This document shows, piece by piece, positions 1 through 11,610 of a stretch of 64,000 nt of DNA. A program made the translations under genes and the position numbers. The notes beneath the pieces are model-generated. The model was not told where the DNA came from, did no database searches, and saw only the letters and a program-made list of their open reading frames with translations. The DNA comes from Podarcis raffonei (taxonomy: Eukaryota > Chordata > Lepidosauria > Squamata > Lacertidae): contig NC_070606.1 of the NCBI RefSeq assembly GCF_027172205.1, positions 98,652,534 through 98,716,533 of the forward strand, read 5' to 3'. Every line of letters starts with the position of its first letter. Position 1 is the stretch's first letter.

Positions 1-37
1 TTTCACAATTCCACGAGAAGAGGGATTGTAAGACCAC

Positions 38-231
38 TCTGGCAAGGGCTCAGCTCATATCTTCTGGAGTAAACAGTTTTCAAGGATGGAACCAGACGCG
101 GGACAGTTAGCAAATCTGTCTGCGATCCGGTGGTCATTCGCTGCCCACTGAGCTAGCACTGCCAGGTGCCTTGGAAACAAACAAAATCACTTTCCAGCTG
201 ACCCAGCTTGGTTTTAGTGTACCAGGGCTTG
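38..231 (+). repeat. Unclassified dispersed repeat, copy 1
   Basis: About 190 bp that match 2281-2467 in the same orientation (TCTGGCAAGG ... CAGGGCTTG), with moderate divergence and small indels. Not recognised as a named family. Confidence 0.6.
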
Positions 232-423
232 TTGCTGCAGCAGCACTGGCTGGACTCACAGAGAAGACCTCCTCTCTGAGCATGTACTGAGCTCAGCACA
301 AGGAAACAAAGGGAAAGATGCAGCAGGAGGTGGAAGGCAGGAGCCAGCAAGGCCTTCTTCTTCCTACCTGTTATGACTGCGTCTTTCAGCAAGATGATGC
401 TCTCCAAATGGTCTCCAAATGGT

Positions 424-1440
424 CATAGAATCATAGAGTTGGACAAGACCCTGAGCGTCATCAGTCCATTTCCCTTCAATACAGGAATCTCGACTAGATC
501 ATACGTGAGGGGTAACCATCCAACATCTGCTTAAAAACCACCTTCCGAGGGAGTCCATTCCATTGTCGAACAGCTTTTACCTCCAGAAAGTTCTTCCTGA
601 TGTTTAGAATCTCCTCCCTTGCCACTTGAATCCATTAGTTCAGCTCCCACTGTGCTGGGCCCGGGGGTAACCCGAAAAACGCAGTCCAGGACTGGTGCAG
701 GAATTGAAGGTTCCGCTAGGAGTCAGTCCGACAGGGTCAAGGCAGGACACGAGGCAGGAAACCAGGCAAGGGCAGGTGCAGGATCTGGCATACAGCAATG
801 TTGCTCCCACAACCTGGGGCAAGGTTCGACAGCCTTTATCTCTGTTGGGGGTAACGGAAGGTCCTGATCCCCCAGTGACTCACCTCCCTGTTTCGCCCCA
901 AGGTGAGCACTCCTCCTGTGAGTACTCAGGTCTCTCCTCTCAGACCTTAGTCTCTGCAGCTCGGTGGGTTGCTAGACCCAGGGGCCGCGTTAGCCTCCCC
1001 TGACCCAACCGGTAGTGGAGCAGCTGTAAGCGATGGCCCAGCTGGAGGCAACAAGGTCATTCCCACATCTGGAGCCAGGGCAGGCTCAGGCCCCGGACTC
1101 GGCCCAGCTGGTGCTTGTTGCAAGGGAACCTGTGCAGACTGGGGCTGTTCAGGATCAGGCCCCAGACTTGTTCAGATGATGCATGAGGCAAAGGATCTGG
1201 TGCAGACTGAGACTCCTCTGGTTCCGAGTCCGAGCCTGAGTCCCAGGCCATCACACTCACCAGCTGGAGCAGCAAAAAACAAGCCTGCTCCATCTTCCGT
1301 GTAACAGCGCTTTGGATATTTTAAGATGGCTCTGATATCCCCTCTCAGTCTTTACTCTTCCAGGCGAAACATACCTAAATCTCTCACCTTCCACCTTGTC
1401 AATATCCTTCTTAAACTGTGGCGCCAAGAACTGGACACAA
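424..1440 (-). mobile_element. CR1 LINE 3' fragment, split by a solo LTR
   Basis: It starts with the CR1 3' end (ATAGAATCATAGAGTTGGA...) and continues through the C-terminal RT region to AACTGGACACA. The LTR at 651-1255 interrupts it and the CR1 sequence resumes on the other side. Confidence 0.8.
651..1255 (-). mobile_element. Solo LTR (Gypsy/ERV type), 605 bp
   Basis: Begins TGTGCTGGG and ends CCATCACA on the plus strand (TG...CA). The flanking 5-mers CCCAC/CTCAC are a near-perfect target duplication, and the element sits inside a CR1. No internal retroviral sequence. A fossil, younger than its CR1 host. Confidence 0.75.
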
Positions 1441-2190
1441 ACCAATGGATTCAAGTAAAAAGGAAGGAGGTTCCATCAGGGTGGACTTCTGGGAAATATT
1501 TTTTTTTTTAAAGAATATTTATTAGATTTTCCAATTTTTTAAACAAACAAACAAAAACAGAACAAACAAAAACATTAAAAAAGACATGAAGTTCATAAAT
1601 CATACTTTTAAATAACAAATTTCTCAGACCTCCTCATACTTCTCCTCCTTGTATCCCAATTAAAGTTATTTGTTCAGCAAATCTTTCATTTAAAGCATTA
1701 CAGCTTATAACATTACCTTATTTTTCAAACCCTTATTTTCCCATCTATGTTCCTTTATATCATTACAGCTAGAAACCACTCAATTTCGATCCAACACCAT
1801 TTAACTTTCCTTAATTTTACAGTATTTCTGTAAATAGTCCTTAAATTTTTTCCAATCTTCTTCAGCCAACTCTTCTCCCTGGTCACGGATTCTGCTCGTC
1901 AATTCTGCCAGTCCCATACAGTCAATCAGTTTCATCTGCCATTCTTCCAGAGTGGGTAGATCCTGCGTCTTCCAATACTTTGCGATGAGTATTCTTGCTG
2001 CTGTTGTAGCGTACATTGGACTTCTGGGAAATAAGAGCTGTTTAATGAACTCTCTTGGGAGGTGGTGGACTCTTTGAAGCAGAGGTTAAGTGGCCATCTG
2101 TCATGGATGTTTTAGCTGAGATCCCTGCATTGCAGGGGTTGGACTAGATGACCCCTGGGGTCCCTTCCAACTCTACAATTCTATTATTAT
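1441..2190 (+). mobile_element. CR1 LINE 3' fragment, split by an L1
   Basis: Reads from AATGGATTCAAG to the CR1 3' end GGACTAGATGACCCCTGGGG. It abuts the oppositely oriented CR1 at 424-1440. Confidence 0.75.
1499..2016 (-). mobile_element. L1 LINE, 5'-truncated, with 17-bp TSD
   Basis: Perfect 17-bp duplication TGGACTTCTGGGAAATA at 1482-1498 and 2017-2033. A poly(T) stretch is at the left end. The right end encodes the L1 ORF2 C-terminus (TTAARILIAKYWK...LEEWQMKLID). The perfect TSD suggests a fairly recent insertion. Confidence 0.85.
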
Positions 2191-2280
2191 TCTAGTGTGC
2201 ATGTAGGTGTTGCAATCTCAAAGATGCACCCCTGAGCTGCGTGTTGTACTACCTGGCCCTGTTCCATTAACGAAGTAGCC

Positions 2281-2467
2281 TCTGGCAAGGGTTTAGTTCA
2301 TATCTTTTGGAGGGTGGCGCCAGACACAGGACCGATAACCAGATTTGTTTGGGACTTTGTGGGTGTGTTGCTCCCTGCCCACAGACCTATCCTAGCCTGG
2401 CGCCTTAGAAACAAACAGAATCCGTCTCCAGGGCACAGACCCAGCTTGGTTTTGATGTCAGGGCTTG
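2281..2467 (+). repeat. Unclassified dispersed repeat, copy 2
   Basis: Direct repeat of 38-231, separated from it by CR1, L1 and solo LTR sequence. It could be the ends of one old element or two unrelated insertions. Confidence 0.6.
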
Positions 2468-2535
2468 CAAAAGAACGTAAGAAGAGACAGCTGTATCAGG
2501 CCAATGGCCCATCTACTCCAGCACAGCCACTTCCG
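2468..2535 (-). mobile_element. L2/CR1-group LINE 3' end
   Basis: Carries the phrase ATCAGGCCAATGGCCCATCT that marks one LINE subfamily seen again at 20056 and 52150. Confidence 0.55.
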
Positions 2536-2539
2536 CCCT

Positions 2540-3640
2540 TCTGAGGAGGTGGGGTTGCGGGCTTCACGGCCCCACCACACGCGCGGTGGGTGGAGGCCGG
2601 CCCCCACGCGATTAGGGGGAATCCCGGCTGCGTCACCCCCTGGTCGGCCAGTCGGCTGGCTCAGGGGGCGTGGCCTGCCCTATAAAGGCAGCAAGCGGCC
2701 GGGGATCTCCCTCTTTGCCGCTCATCCGCTGTTCAGGTTTTCCCACCCTCCCGCCCTATAAGGTTTTGTTCTTTGACCTTTGCTATGGATCTTGGTTGGT
2801 TGGTCGCTGTTGAGGGGCCTGGTAGGAATTTTTCCACTTGGCAGATTGGCACCAAGCACTCAGTTTTCGCTTTTGTTGTTGTTTAGTCGTGTCCGGCTCT
2901 TCGTGACCCCCTGGACCAGAGCCTGCCAGGTACTTCTGTCTTCCACTGCCTCCCGCAGTCTGGTCAAACTCATGCTGGTAGCTTCGACAACACTATCCAA
3001 CCATCTCGTCCTCTGTCATCCTCTTCTCCTTGTGCCCTCCATCTTTCTCAACATCAGGGTCTTTTCCAGGGAGTCTTCTCTTCTCATGAGGCGGCCAAAG
3101 TCTTGGAGCCTCAGCTTCAGGATCTGTCCTTCCAGTGAGCACTCAGGGCTGATTTCCTTCAGAATGGAGAGGTTGGATCTTCTTGCAGTCCATGGGACTC
3201 TCAAGAGTCTCCTCCAACATGGTTTTCGCCTACCTCGTAGCAAATCGTCACAACTTTCTGGGTATTGACGGTTGGGCATTGGTATTGTTCTGTAGATGGA
3301 AGAGGGGAGGAAGCGCCATCACCTGCCCCCCATATTGAAGGGTAGCCCGATAAAGGATTCCAGGGGGCGTGGCCCTGTCTGAAGCCTGGGGAGGTGAGGG
3401 CCCAAGGCACGCCCCCTAATGGTGACCTCTGGGGTCCTAGATTGCTGTGCATCAGCAGGACCCCCCCTAATGGTGGTTAACCCTTCCCAGACTTCACGCG
3501 GACGGGCTGAAGTTGGTTAGGATCAATGCCTAAGCCAATACCGCTCATCACCTGTAACCAATAAATTTGTGGCCTTTTTTAGCCCATTAACCTTAATAAT
3601 TGTGTCATGAGTCATTATTTCCACTGGGGGGGGGGGAATT
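2540..3640 (+). mobile_element. Probable LTR, interrupted by BovB
   Basis: GC-rich start, TATAAA near 2680, then after the BovB a segment with AATAAA (about 3562) and a T-rich end. This layout is LTR-like. Exact ends and duplications were not resolved. Treated as a fossil. Confidence 0.4.
2872..3245 (-). mobile_element. BovB/RTE LINE 3' end
   Basis: The minus strand encodes the BovB ORF C-terminus (VPWTARRSNLSILKEISPEC, EGQILKLRLQDFG, LMRREDSLEKTL). It ends at the GTTGTTGTTTAGTCG 3' terminus. Confidence 0.85.
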
Positions 3641-3710
3641 CGCCACGCAACCTGCTTTCACCAGAGGCGTGTCGGACACGAGTGCAACAGCGCTCTCCCC
3701 TCCTGCAATA

Positions 3711-3925
3711 CCCAGCACAGAACTGGAGGGGACCACGAGGGTCATCCAGTCCAGCCCCCTGTAATGCAGGAATCCTTTTGCCCAACGTGGAACTTGAACC
3801 CACAACCCTGAGATTAAGAGTCTCGTGCTCTATGGACAAAACAAAAAAATTTTTTTGTTTTGACTATGGCAGACCAACACGGCTACCTTTCTGTAACGTG
3901 CTCTATGGACTGAGCTATGTCGCTG
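3711..3925 (-). mobile_element. tRNA-Lys-derived SINE with CR1 tail
   Basis: Read on the minus strand: TAGCTCAG box A, anticodon region CTCTTAATC, GGTTCAAGTTCC box B, then a CR1 3' tail (GGACTGGATGACC). A 60-bp insert (3837-3896) splits it, with the target CGTGCTCTATGGA duplicated at 3824-3836 and 3897-3909. Confidence 0.75.
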
Positions 3926-4584
3926 GTCAGGGGGGCAGCCCTAAAGGCATGTAAAGCCAGAGCAAGTTACACCTTTAAGCCGATCCATGCACCCGATCCA
4001 AACTCAAGAGCATGGCTGCACAAACCTTGAAAACAGAGTTTGACTTAAACCACCCTTTTTGCTTTCTTAACTTGCGTCAGGTTAAGAAGCCTCGTGATTG
4101 ACCTAAACAGGCTCAGGATTTGCAACCTCCCAAACATCCACTATACATCAAATCTGAAACAGAGATGGAGGCATCAGAAATAGAAGCATGAGAGCCGCAA
4201 TTCATGCTGCAAAGACCTCCTGAACCCTTTTAACCCGGCGCCTGAAATGTAGCAAGGCCAGTGCTTGGCTGCAGAGTTTCATAGCGTTGAGCCCACAACA
4301 TTGAATGTACAAAAACAAACAAACCTGGGTGTGAAGCAATGATTTAGCAACTGTGCCTAGTTAGACGCAGAATGTGGACCCAGAAAAGGGAGGAGTATTG
4401 CTGCCACCTAGAGGCACACCTAAATATGACAATAAAAGTGCTCCGGGAAGAAGGCCAGGTAAGTCTTACCTGTAAGCACAGGGAAATGATTTGCTCCCCT
4501 GGCCTGATGGTGCCCTCGGCTCCCGTTTCATCTACCTGGAGCGGCAAACAAGTATGAGTTGTTCGCTGTGCAGGGGAAGCCGTA
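3926..4584. other. No gene or classified repeat seen
   Basis: About 660 bp without convincing coding potential or recognised repeats. Confidence 0.5.
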
Positions 4585-4790
4585 AAGAGTCAGACCAGAA
4601 GCGAAGTTACAGGGAACCAGGCAGGGGGCCTTCTCGGTGGTGGCGCCCGCCCTGTGGAACGCCCTTGCATCAGATGTCAAGGAAATAAGCAACTATCTGA
4701 CTTTTAGAAGACATCTGAAGGCAGCCCTGTATCGGGAAGTTTTTAATGCTTGATGCTTTATTGTGTTTTTAATATTTTGTTGGGAGCCAC
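4585..4790 (+). mobile_element. L2/CR1-group LINE 3' end (family A)
   Basis: Encodes the NALASDVKEISNYLTFRRHL-type C-terminus and ends with the GGGAGCCACCC stretch of this family. The same family recurs at 11560, 19035, 22640, 34856 and 45740. Confidence 0.7.
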
Positions 4791-4806
4791 CCGGGGGGGG
4801 GGGGGA

Positions 4807-5918
4807 GAATTTATCCAGTTTTTGCTTCAGAAAACTAGGTTCACTGGAAAGAAAAGAAGATCAGTCTTTAACATCAGCAGTAACATCTAGACCATGGGAG
4901 CGTTTCAGCCCTGTTCTTGAGTTTGTTTAAAATCTAAAACAGCTTATCTTGTATTCCTTTCTTTGAATTTGTGCCATTTAGGTTTTTTAAATCTTTTTTG
5001 TAAAGGCAACACTAGAATTTTCACAACTGAGTCCTCAACTCTTTATTACTGTGCTTTGCTTTCTTTAAGTTGGGCTTTGTCTAAAACTTGCCATTGAGGT
5101 TTTCAAACCCTTTTTTTTTGTAAATTCCGTATTAGAAACTGTACCTTTGAGTCCTCAGTCCTTTATTACTGCGCTTTGCTTCACCTCGGTCAAGCCAGGA
5201 TTATAATACTTCAGAATTTTTGGGAGTTCTACCCCCTTTTTTTGAATTTTGGTCATTTAAGGTTCATGATTTTTCTATTTCCTTCTGAAGAAACTGAATA
5301 GTTCGGTGAAACGAGGTTTGTAGCCGGCATTCCATTAAGGCTTTATTCAGTTTTAGGTTTTTCAAATTTTTTCCTTAAACTTTCTGATTTATTTCCATAA
5401 GATAATATTTCTAGTCGATTACTTCTCATTTCAGGGATTTTCACGGTATTTCATTTGTTTTGTGCAATTTCTCGGTTCCGTGACTGTCTTTTTTCTACTG
5501 GTCTCTGTTAAGTTGTGGGTGAACATATCAGACGACACAGCGATTCTTCAAACATCTCTTGTTTATTCACAGGCCAGAACAGAACTGAACTGAAGGCTTC
5601 AGCCAACCTGCTTATATAGAGCTCCACTACAACGCTACAGTAGCAACTTTCTGTAACTAGCCAATCACTGAACGTCACTTTCAATCCCCTATTTGCATAT
5701 GTGGACCTGAGTGAAAACTATCTACAGTATCCCCCTGGTGGCCCAGGGTGAGAACTTCAGTACATAACACCCTCCTGCAAGGGCTCATCTTAGCTGCCCC
5801 CACAACCCCAACCTGAACGAACAAGAAATGAACTCGCACGCAGGATGGCGACTTTACAAACGCTTTTATCCAGTTTTCGTTTCACAAAACTAGGTTCACT
5901 GGAAAGAAAAGGAGAAGC
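4807..5918. repeat. Unclassified element with direct terminal repeats
   Basis: About 50 bp beginning TTTATCCAGTTTT and containing AACTAGGTTCACTGG occur at both ends (4809-4858 and 5868-5918). Inside are imperfect tandem units (about 5000-5075 and 5119-5190) and the motif CTGAAGA...GGTGAAAC near 5286-5312. A solo LTR (5506-5769) is inserted in it. It may be a Penelope-like or other retroelement remnant; I cannot name it. Confidence 0.4.
5506..5769 (-). mobile_element. Solo LTR, small ERV-type family, copy 1
   Basis: TGTTAAGTTG ... GTACATAACA, 264 bp, the same family as 10483-10728 and 12823-13081. The flanking 5-mers are not a clear match. Fossil. Confidence 0.75.
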
Positions 5919-5933
5919 CTGTGAGACCCCCCT

Positions 5934-6064
5934 TCAGATATCGGACACGGAGAGGAGGGTGGCCGTGGGAGAGGAAGCAGGTCGCCGGCTCCCGTGGATC
6001 TGGCATTTCCAGTGCAGGTCTTGATCCGGATCCAGAAGCTCCACAGAATCCAGCATGTCGGGAA
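5934..6064 (-). CDS. ZDHHC19: Probable ZDHHC19 terminal coding exon
   Basis: The acceptor TTTCCCTGCCAG is followed by an open frame PDMLDSVELLDPDQDLHWK... that closes at a TGA at 5934. Two bases complete the split codon of the preceding exon. An antisense L1 begins about 17 bp upstream of the acceptor. No poly(A) signal is assigned with confidence; a candidate AATAAA lies near 5341-5346 and another inside the solo LTR at 5506-5769. Confidence 0.45.
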
Positions 6065-9000
6065 CTGGCAGGGAAAGAAAATAACAGATGGTATTTAACT
6101 CTGAGTAGACTTGCTAAGATTTATAAGTCCCAATCAGAGAAGTGATGGAGATGCAAAGAGGTGGAAGGAACCTTCTTTCATATGTGGTGGACTTGTAAAA
6201 GGGTAAAAAGACTACTGGGAGATGATCCATAATGAATTGAAAAAAAATGATTAAAAGTACTGTCCCAAAAAACCAGAGCCCTTTCTGTTGGGGATAATTC
6301 AGACTGAAATCCCCAGGTGTCAAAAAAGGTTATTTATAAGAGTACATCCGTTTGTAAAAAAAGGAATATACAACGGGATAGACAGGAGGTCCAAAGTGTT
6401 GGTACATGTATGAATTTGGAATAGTTATTTGACCTTGTTTTTTTTCTGGGTGAGGATGAAGCGGTCCCAGGTTTCCCTTCACGCAACTGTGAATACCTGG
6501 CCACTGTTGGAATATAAATGCTGCCAGAAACAGCTGTGGCAGACCTCTGCTCAGGGAATACAGGGAGAGATTTATCCAAGACTCACCTATAAAAGTGGTC
6601 ACATGACGCAGCGCCCTTCTCAGGTAAGCACACGTTGACGCCTTACCTGTTCAGCATCCACCCATCTACCCCAGCAGCCTTCTCTGCCCCTCAGTGGACC
6701 ACTGCAGAGGCTGGCTGGACCACTGGGACCACAGCAGGAGATCTACTCACTTGGGATCTCCACCATCCTCTCTTGGCTGTTCATTTGCCAGCTAGATTTC
6801 TTCTTGCCAACCTGGAAGGAGGCAGTGGGGAAAAGACAGTCACGGAACCAAGAAATTAAAGCTAAAGGTAAAGGGACCCCTGACCATAGGTCCAGTCGTG
6901 ACCGACTCTGGGGTTGCGGCGCTCATCTCGCTTTATTGGCCGAGGGAGCCGGCGTACAGCTTCCGGGTCATGTGGCCAGCATGACTTCTGGCAAACCAGA
7001 GCAGCGCACGGAAACGCCGTTTACCTTCCCACTGGAGTGGTACCTATTTATCTACTTGCACTTTGATGTGCTTTCGAACTGCTAGGTTGGCAGGAGCAGG
7101 GACCGAGCAACGGGAGCTCACCCCGTCGTGGGGATCTGAACCACCGACCTTCTGATCAACAAGTCCTAGGCTCTGTGGTTTAACCCACAGCGCCACCCGC
7201 GTCCCTAAGAAATTGAGGACTCAGCTGTAAAAACTCTAGTATTGCCTTTACAATACAATACTAACAAAAAAACTTACAAATTAATACGAGATAAGCCGTT
7301 TTAGATTTTAAACAAACTCAAAAACAGGGCTGAAATGCTCCTGACTGCTGATGTTAAAGACTGATGTTAAAAACCTGGAAGGAGGAGCATCGCTGAATGG
7401 GAAGGCTATGCACAGCAATCTTTGTTTTCTGCTGGGCCTCCTCGATTTGTCCCTAGTCCCAAAAAAGGGGCTGCAACCTTGCTTGCCCTGCGCTTGGGTA
7501 ACAGAATCACAGAACTGCAAAGTTGGAAGTGACCCAAAGGACCGCCTAGTGTAGTCCAACCCCTGCAATGCAGGTTTGCAGGAGCTTCTCCTCATATTGT
7601 CAAGACCTCAGGCCTTCTCCCATCCTGTCTACCGCAACCTTTCCCAAAGGCTGCGCTAGCAGGGGCTGATGAGAGGGAGATACCATTCAAAATAGCCAGA
7701 GGGCACCAGGTTGGGGTTAGGCAGGTCCACTCGCCACATTGCAGCTCTCAAAGGCCATAGACAGGGCTCCTCCAGGCAGCGTGCTCAGCATTCATCCTGA
7801 TCATTCTGACCCCTGTGGCCTATGCATTAGTAAACTTGAGGCTAGGTTACTGGAATGCCTTATTTGTGAGGCTGCACTTGGGCGTGGTTTGGAAACTCCA
7901 GCTGCCGTGTTTTGTATTATTATTATTAGTAGTAGTAGTAGTAGTAGTAGTAGTATAAGTATACTGCTCTTCATGTGTAGATCTCAGGGCAGTGGCCACA
8001 ATGCGGACGAGGACATCTGGCCGAAACCATTTGGCACCATTGTTAAAACAGCTGCACTGGTTGCTCCTCTGCTATCAAGCCAGGTCCAAGGTCCTTGTAT
8101 TAATTTACAAAGCCCTGAACAACTTAGGAGCAGGGTACCTCAAGGGATCGCCTGAACCTTCTACCCCAGCTCAGTCACCTAAGGAAAATTAACAACACCC
8201 ATCTTAAACTTTCCAAAGTAACAACAGACTGAAAACAGATTAAAAGTCGCACCAGCTTCCTAAACATCTGGGTAAAGGTAAAGGGACCTCTTTACCTCTA
8301 CACATTTGCCTCTACACATTTGCTTCTACACATGACTGTGGCATGCTGGGATAGCCTCGCTGCCAAGCTTTGTTTCTGTACATAATACTGCACAAACCGT
8401 TCTTGGGACATTCTCTCATCATCCCAAAATGTTCCAGTTCAGTTTGAGTTCACGACAACATTACACTCTGATACACTTTGACCTGTTCCTTAATGCTTAG
8501 TTGACCACATATATTGAAATGTAATTGTTTTAGTCTTAATATATTAATCATTGGTTATATTTTAATTAGGAGGCTTTCATGCCTGTCTAGTTCCAGCTCC
8601 GTTTCCCAGCCTTTAATCTATTGGTGATTAATGATCATATGTAATTCCCGCCTTGTACTTATGTTAACCAATCAGCAACAAGTTGCTTTGTGTTTGTATC
8701 AACCAATCAACCACAAGCACACCTGTGGCAATGTTTGTAATATTCAATAAAAGAGAGTTCCCGGGGCTTGCCCCGGCAGACGCCTCTCACATGACACCTG
8801 CTACTCGTCTGTCGTGATTTCATTCCTACACATGACAGTTAAGTCCAGTCGTGACCGACTCTGGGGTTGCAGCGCTCATCTCGCTTTACTGGCCGAGGGA
8901 GCTGGCGTACAGCTTCCGGGTCATGAGGCCAGCATGACTAAGCCGCTTCTGGCGAACCAGAGCAGTGCACGGAAACGCCGTTTTCCAACCTGCCATATTG

Positions 9001-11560
9001 TTGTTGTTTAGTCGTTTACTAGTATCTGGCTCTTTGTGACCCCCTGGACCAGAGCATGCCAGGCCCTCCTGTCTTCCACTGCCTCCCACAGTTTGGTCAA
9101 ACTCATGCTGGTAGCTTTGAGAACACTATCCAACCATCTCGTCCTCTCTCATCCCCTTCTCCTTGTGCCCTCCATCTTTCCCAACATCAGGGTCTTTTCC
9201 AGGGAGTCTTCTCTTCTCCTGAGGTGGCCAAAGTCTTGGAGCCGCAGCTTCACGATCTGTCCTTCTAGTGAGCACTCAGGGCTGATTTCCTTCAGAATGG
9301 AGAGGTTTCATCTTCTTGCAGTCCATGGGACTCTCCAGAGTCTCCTCCAGCACCATAATTCAAAAGCATCCATTCTTCGGTGATCAGCCTTCTTTATGGT
9401 CTAGCTCTCACTTCCATACATCACTACTGGGAAAACCATAGCTTGAACTATACAGACCTTTGTTGGCAAGGTGATGTCTCTGCTTTTTAAGATGCTGCCT
9501 AGGTTTGTCATTGCCCATCCCGCCGAAGCGGTACCTATTTATCTACTTGCACTTTGACGTGCTTTTGAACTGCTAGGTTGGCAGGAGCAGGGGCCGAGCA
9601 ACAGGAGCTCACCCTGTTGCAGGGATTCGAACCGGCTTGTCTAAACAAGAATGTTTTTAGCAGGCACCAAAAAGAGCCCAGCGAAGGCACCTGCCTGATA
9701 TCAATAGGCAGGGAGTTCCAAAGGCTAGGCGCTGCCACACTGCAAGTTTGAGTTTTTCAGATGTGAAACAGGTGCTGGGTGGCACCTGAAAGTTCCACTG
9801 AAATATATGGGGCAAGTGATCTCTTAGGTGAACTGGTCCCGAGTTGTTAAGGGCACCTTGAACCTGGGAATCAAAGGGCACGCAATGGGTACCTATTCCA
9901 CATCAAACTGAGGTGCGGACGGGCCCATGCGTCAGGCAAACAGCAATCCCACAGGCATATCTTTCCACCCCCTGCTCACCTGCTTCTCTGTCTTTTCCGC
10001 CGATGCTCCTCCCAGCCTGGGACCCTCTCGGTGCAGAAGGCTCCCCATGGCGGACAGGAAGTGGCGCCAAGCCTTGAGCACCTTCTGCTGGCGGGACAGG
10101 TCTTGGGAGCAGCTGTGAGGGCAGGAGCCGGGGATGGCCGAACCCATGCTGGAGACCCAGGGGACGTGGCAGAGCTCAGCGGCCTCGGCGGCCCCCAGGG
10201 CCATCACTCCGGAGGACCTCACTCTGTACCTGCAAGAAGAGCATGAAAAGGAGGGAGGTGCAGATGAAACTGGGTTGTTTGGGTGTGTCATTGTGGTGGG
10301 AGGGACTATTTTCTGACTTAAGAGCTCCTCCAGGCAACCTGCTCATTGAGCATCCTTCCTACGTGCTTGTGCAAAGCTTGTGTGAAGGCGGTTAGATTGC
10401 ACCCGGTATTTACTGAGCGCTTCTTCTAAAATTCAACTTCTGCAGAGTGCGCCACACGGCCGCCGCCTCCTCCATGCCTGCCTGTTATGTACTGAAGTTC
10501 TCACCCTGGGCCAGCAGGGGGATACTGTAGATAGTTATACAAATGAAGGATCGAAAGTGACGTTCAGTGATTGGATAGTTTTAGAAAGTTGCTACAGTAA
10601 CGTTGTACTGGAGCTCTATATAAGCAGGCTGACTGAACCCTTCAGTTCAGTTCTGTCCTCGCCTGTGAATAAACAAGAGCTGTTGAAGAATCGCTGTGTC
10701 GTCTGATATGTTCACCCACAACTTAACACTGCCCACTCCTCGTGAGCGTATAGAGGGGAGGTCCAAAAATATCTACATGGTGCCTAGGGAACAACTTGCA
10801 TCTTAATATCAGCAAGACAAAGGAGATGGTGTTGGACTTCCTCCCTCCCTAAAAACCAAGGGAAACGGGGGGAGGGCAGGAGGGAGCTTTGCGCCACAGC
10901 ACTGGGTATGCTTAAGATGGCCCTGGGTACCACCGTAATAAAAGCAAGCAAGGAATTCGATTCTGTCACCTGCCAGCTAAAGATTTCCCCTATCTGGATG
11001 GCAGCCCCTAACCCTCAACACCCGGAGGTCATCTCTAACGAAGGATGGCTAAGCCCTGAGTCCCGAGTCACACACTTGGTTCTGTGCCTCTTGCACCACC
11101 CCGAGTCCTGCCAGTTCAAGGCCAAAGGTTGCTTGAAGGACAGAGCCTGTGGAGAGAGATGAGGGAGGTCAGTGATGGAAAGGGAAGCAGCAGCAACAGG
11201 CAGCCTCTGCTGGGCTCGGGGTCAAGGGCTCGGGGAGCTCTCCAAGGTTGGGGGGACCCTGTCTTGGCCGCATGCAATGGTGCACAGTGGCACACACAGC
11301 TCTGGCCGCCATCCTTTGGTGCTCTGCATCCCCAGGAACTCAGACCAGGCGGCTCCACTCACAAAGAGCAGTCCCTCTCCTCCCGCCTCCGCCATGTTTG
11401 CCCCTTCATCTGCACGCGGTACCTGGAATTTGCAGCTGTGATGAGCAGTTAAGATGTATCTGATCTGGGTGCAAACCAGGAGGAGCAGAGGCACCATGTA
11501 GAATGCGGTGGGGATGGTCACCAGCACTCTGGAAGCACCGGAGTCAAGGAAGACGGACAG

Positions 11561-11610
<50 letters not shown>

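Larger units (their letters stand above)
8270..9635 (-). mobile_element. tRNA-derived SINE split by a solo LTR and a BovB
   Basis: SINE pieces at about 8270-8336, 8831-8998 and 9518-9635 match one continuous copy of the family at 6865-7206. The LTR 8337-8830 and the BovB 8999-9517 are later insertions. Confidence 0.7.

Noticed and set aside
153-407. 84-codon minus-strand frame with a hydrophobic leader and Cys-rich end
   Set aside because: Half of it lies in a dispersed repeat (38-231) and no secreted protein family fits.
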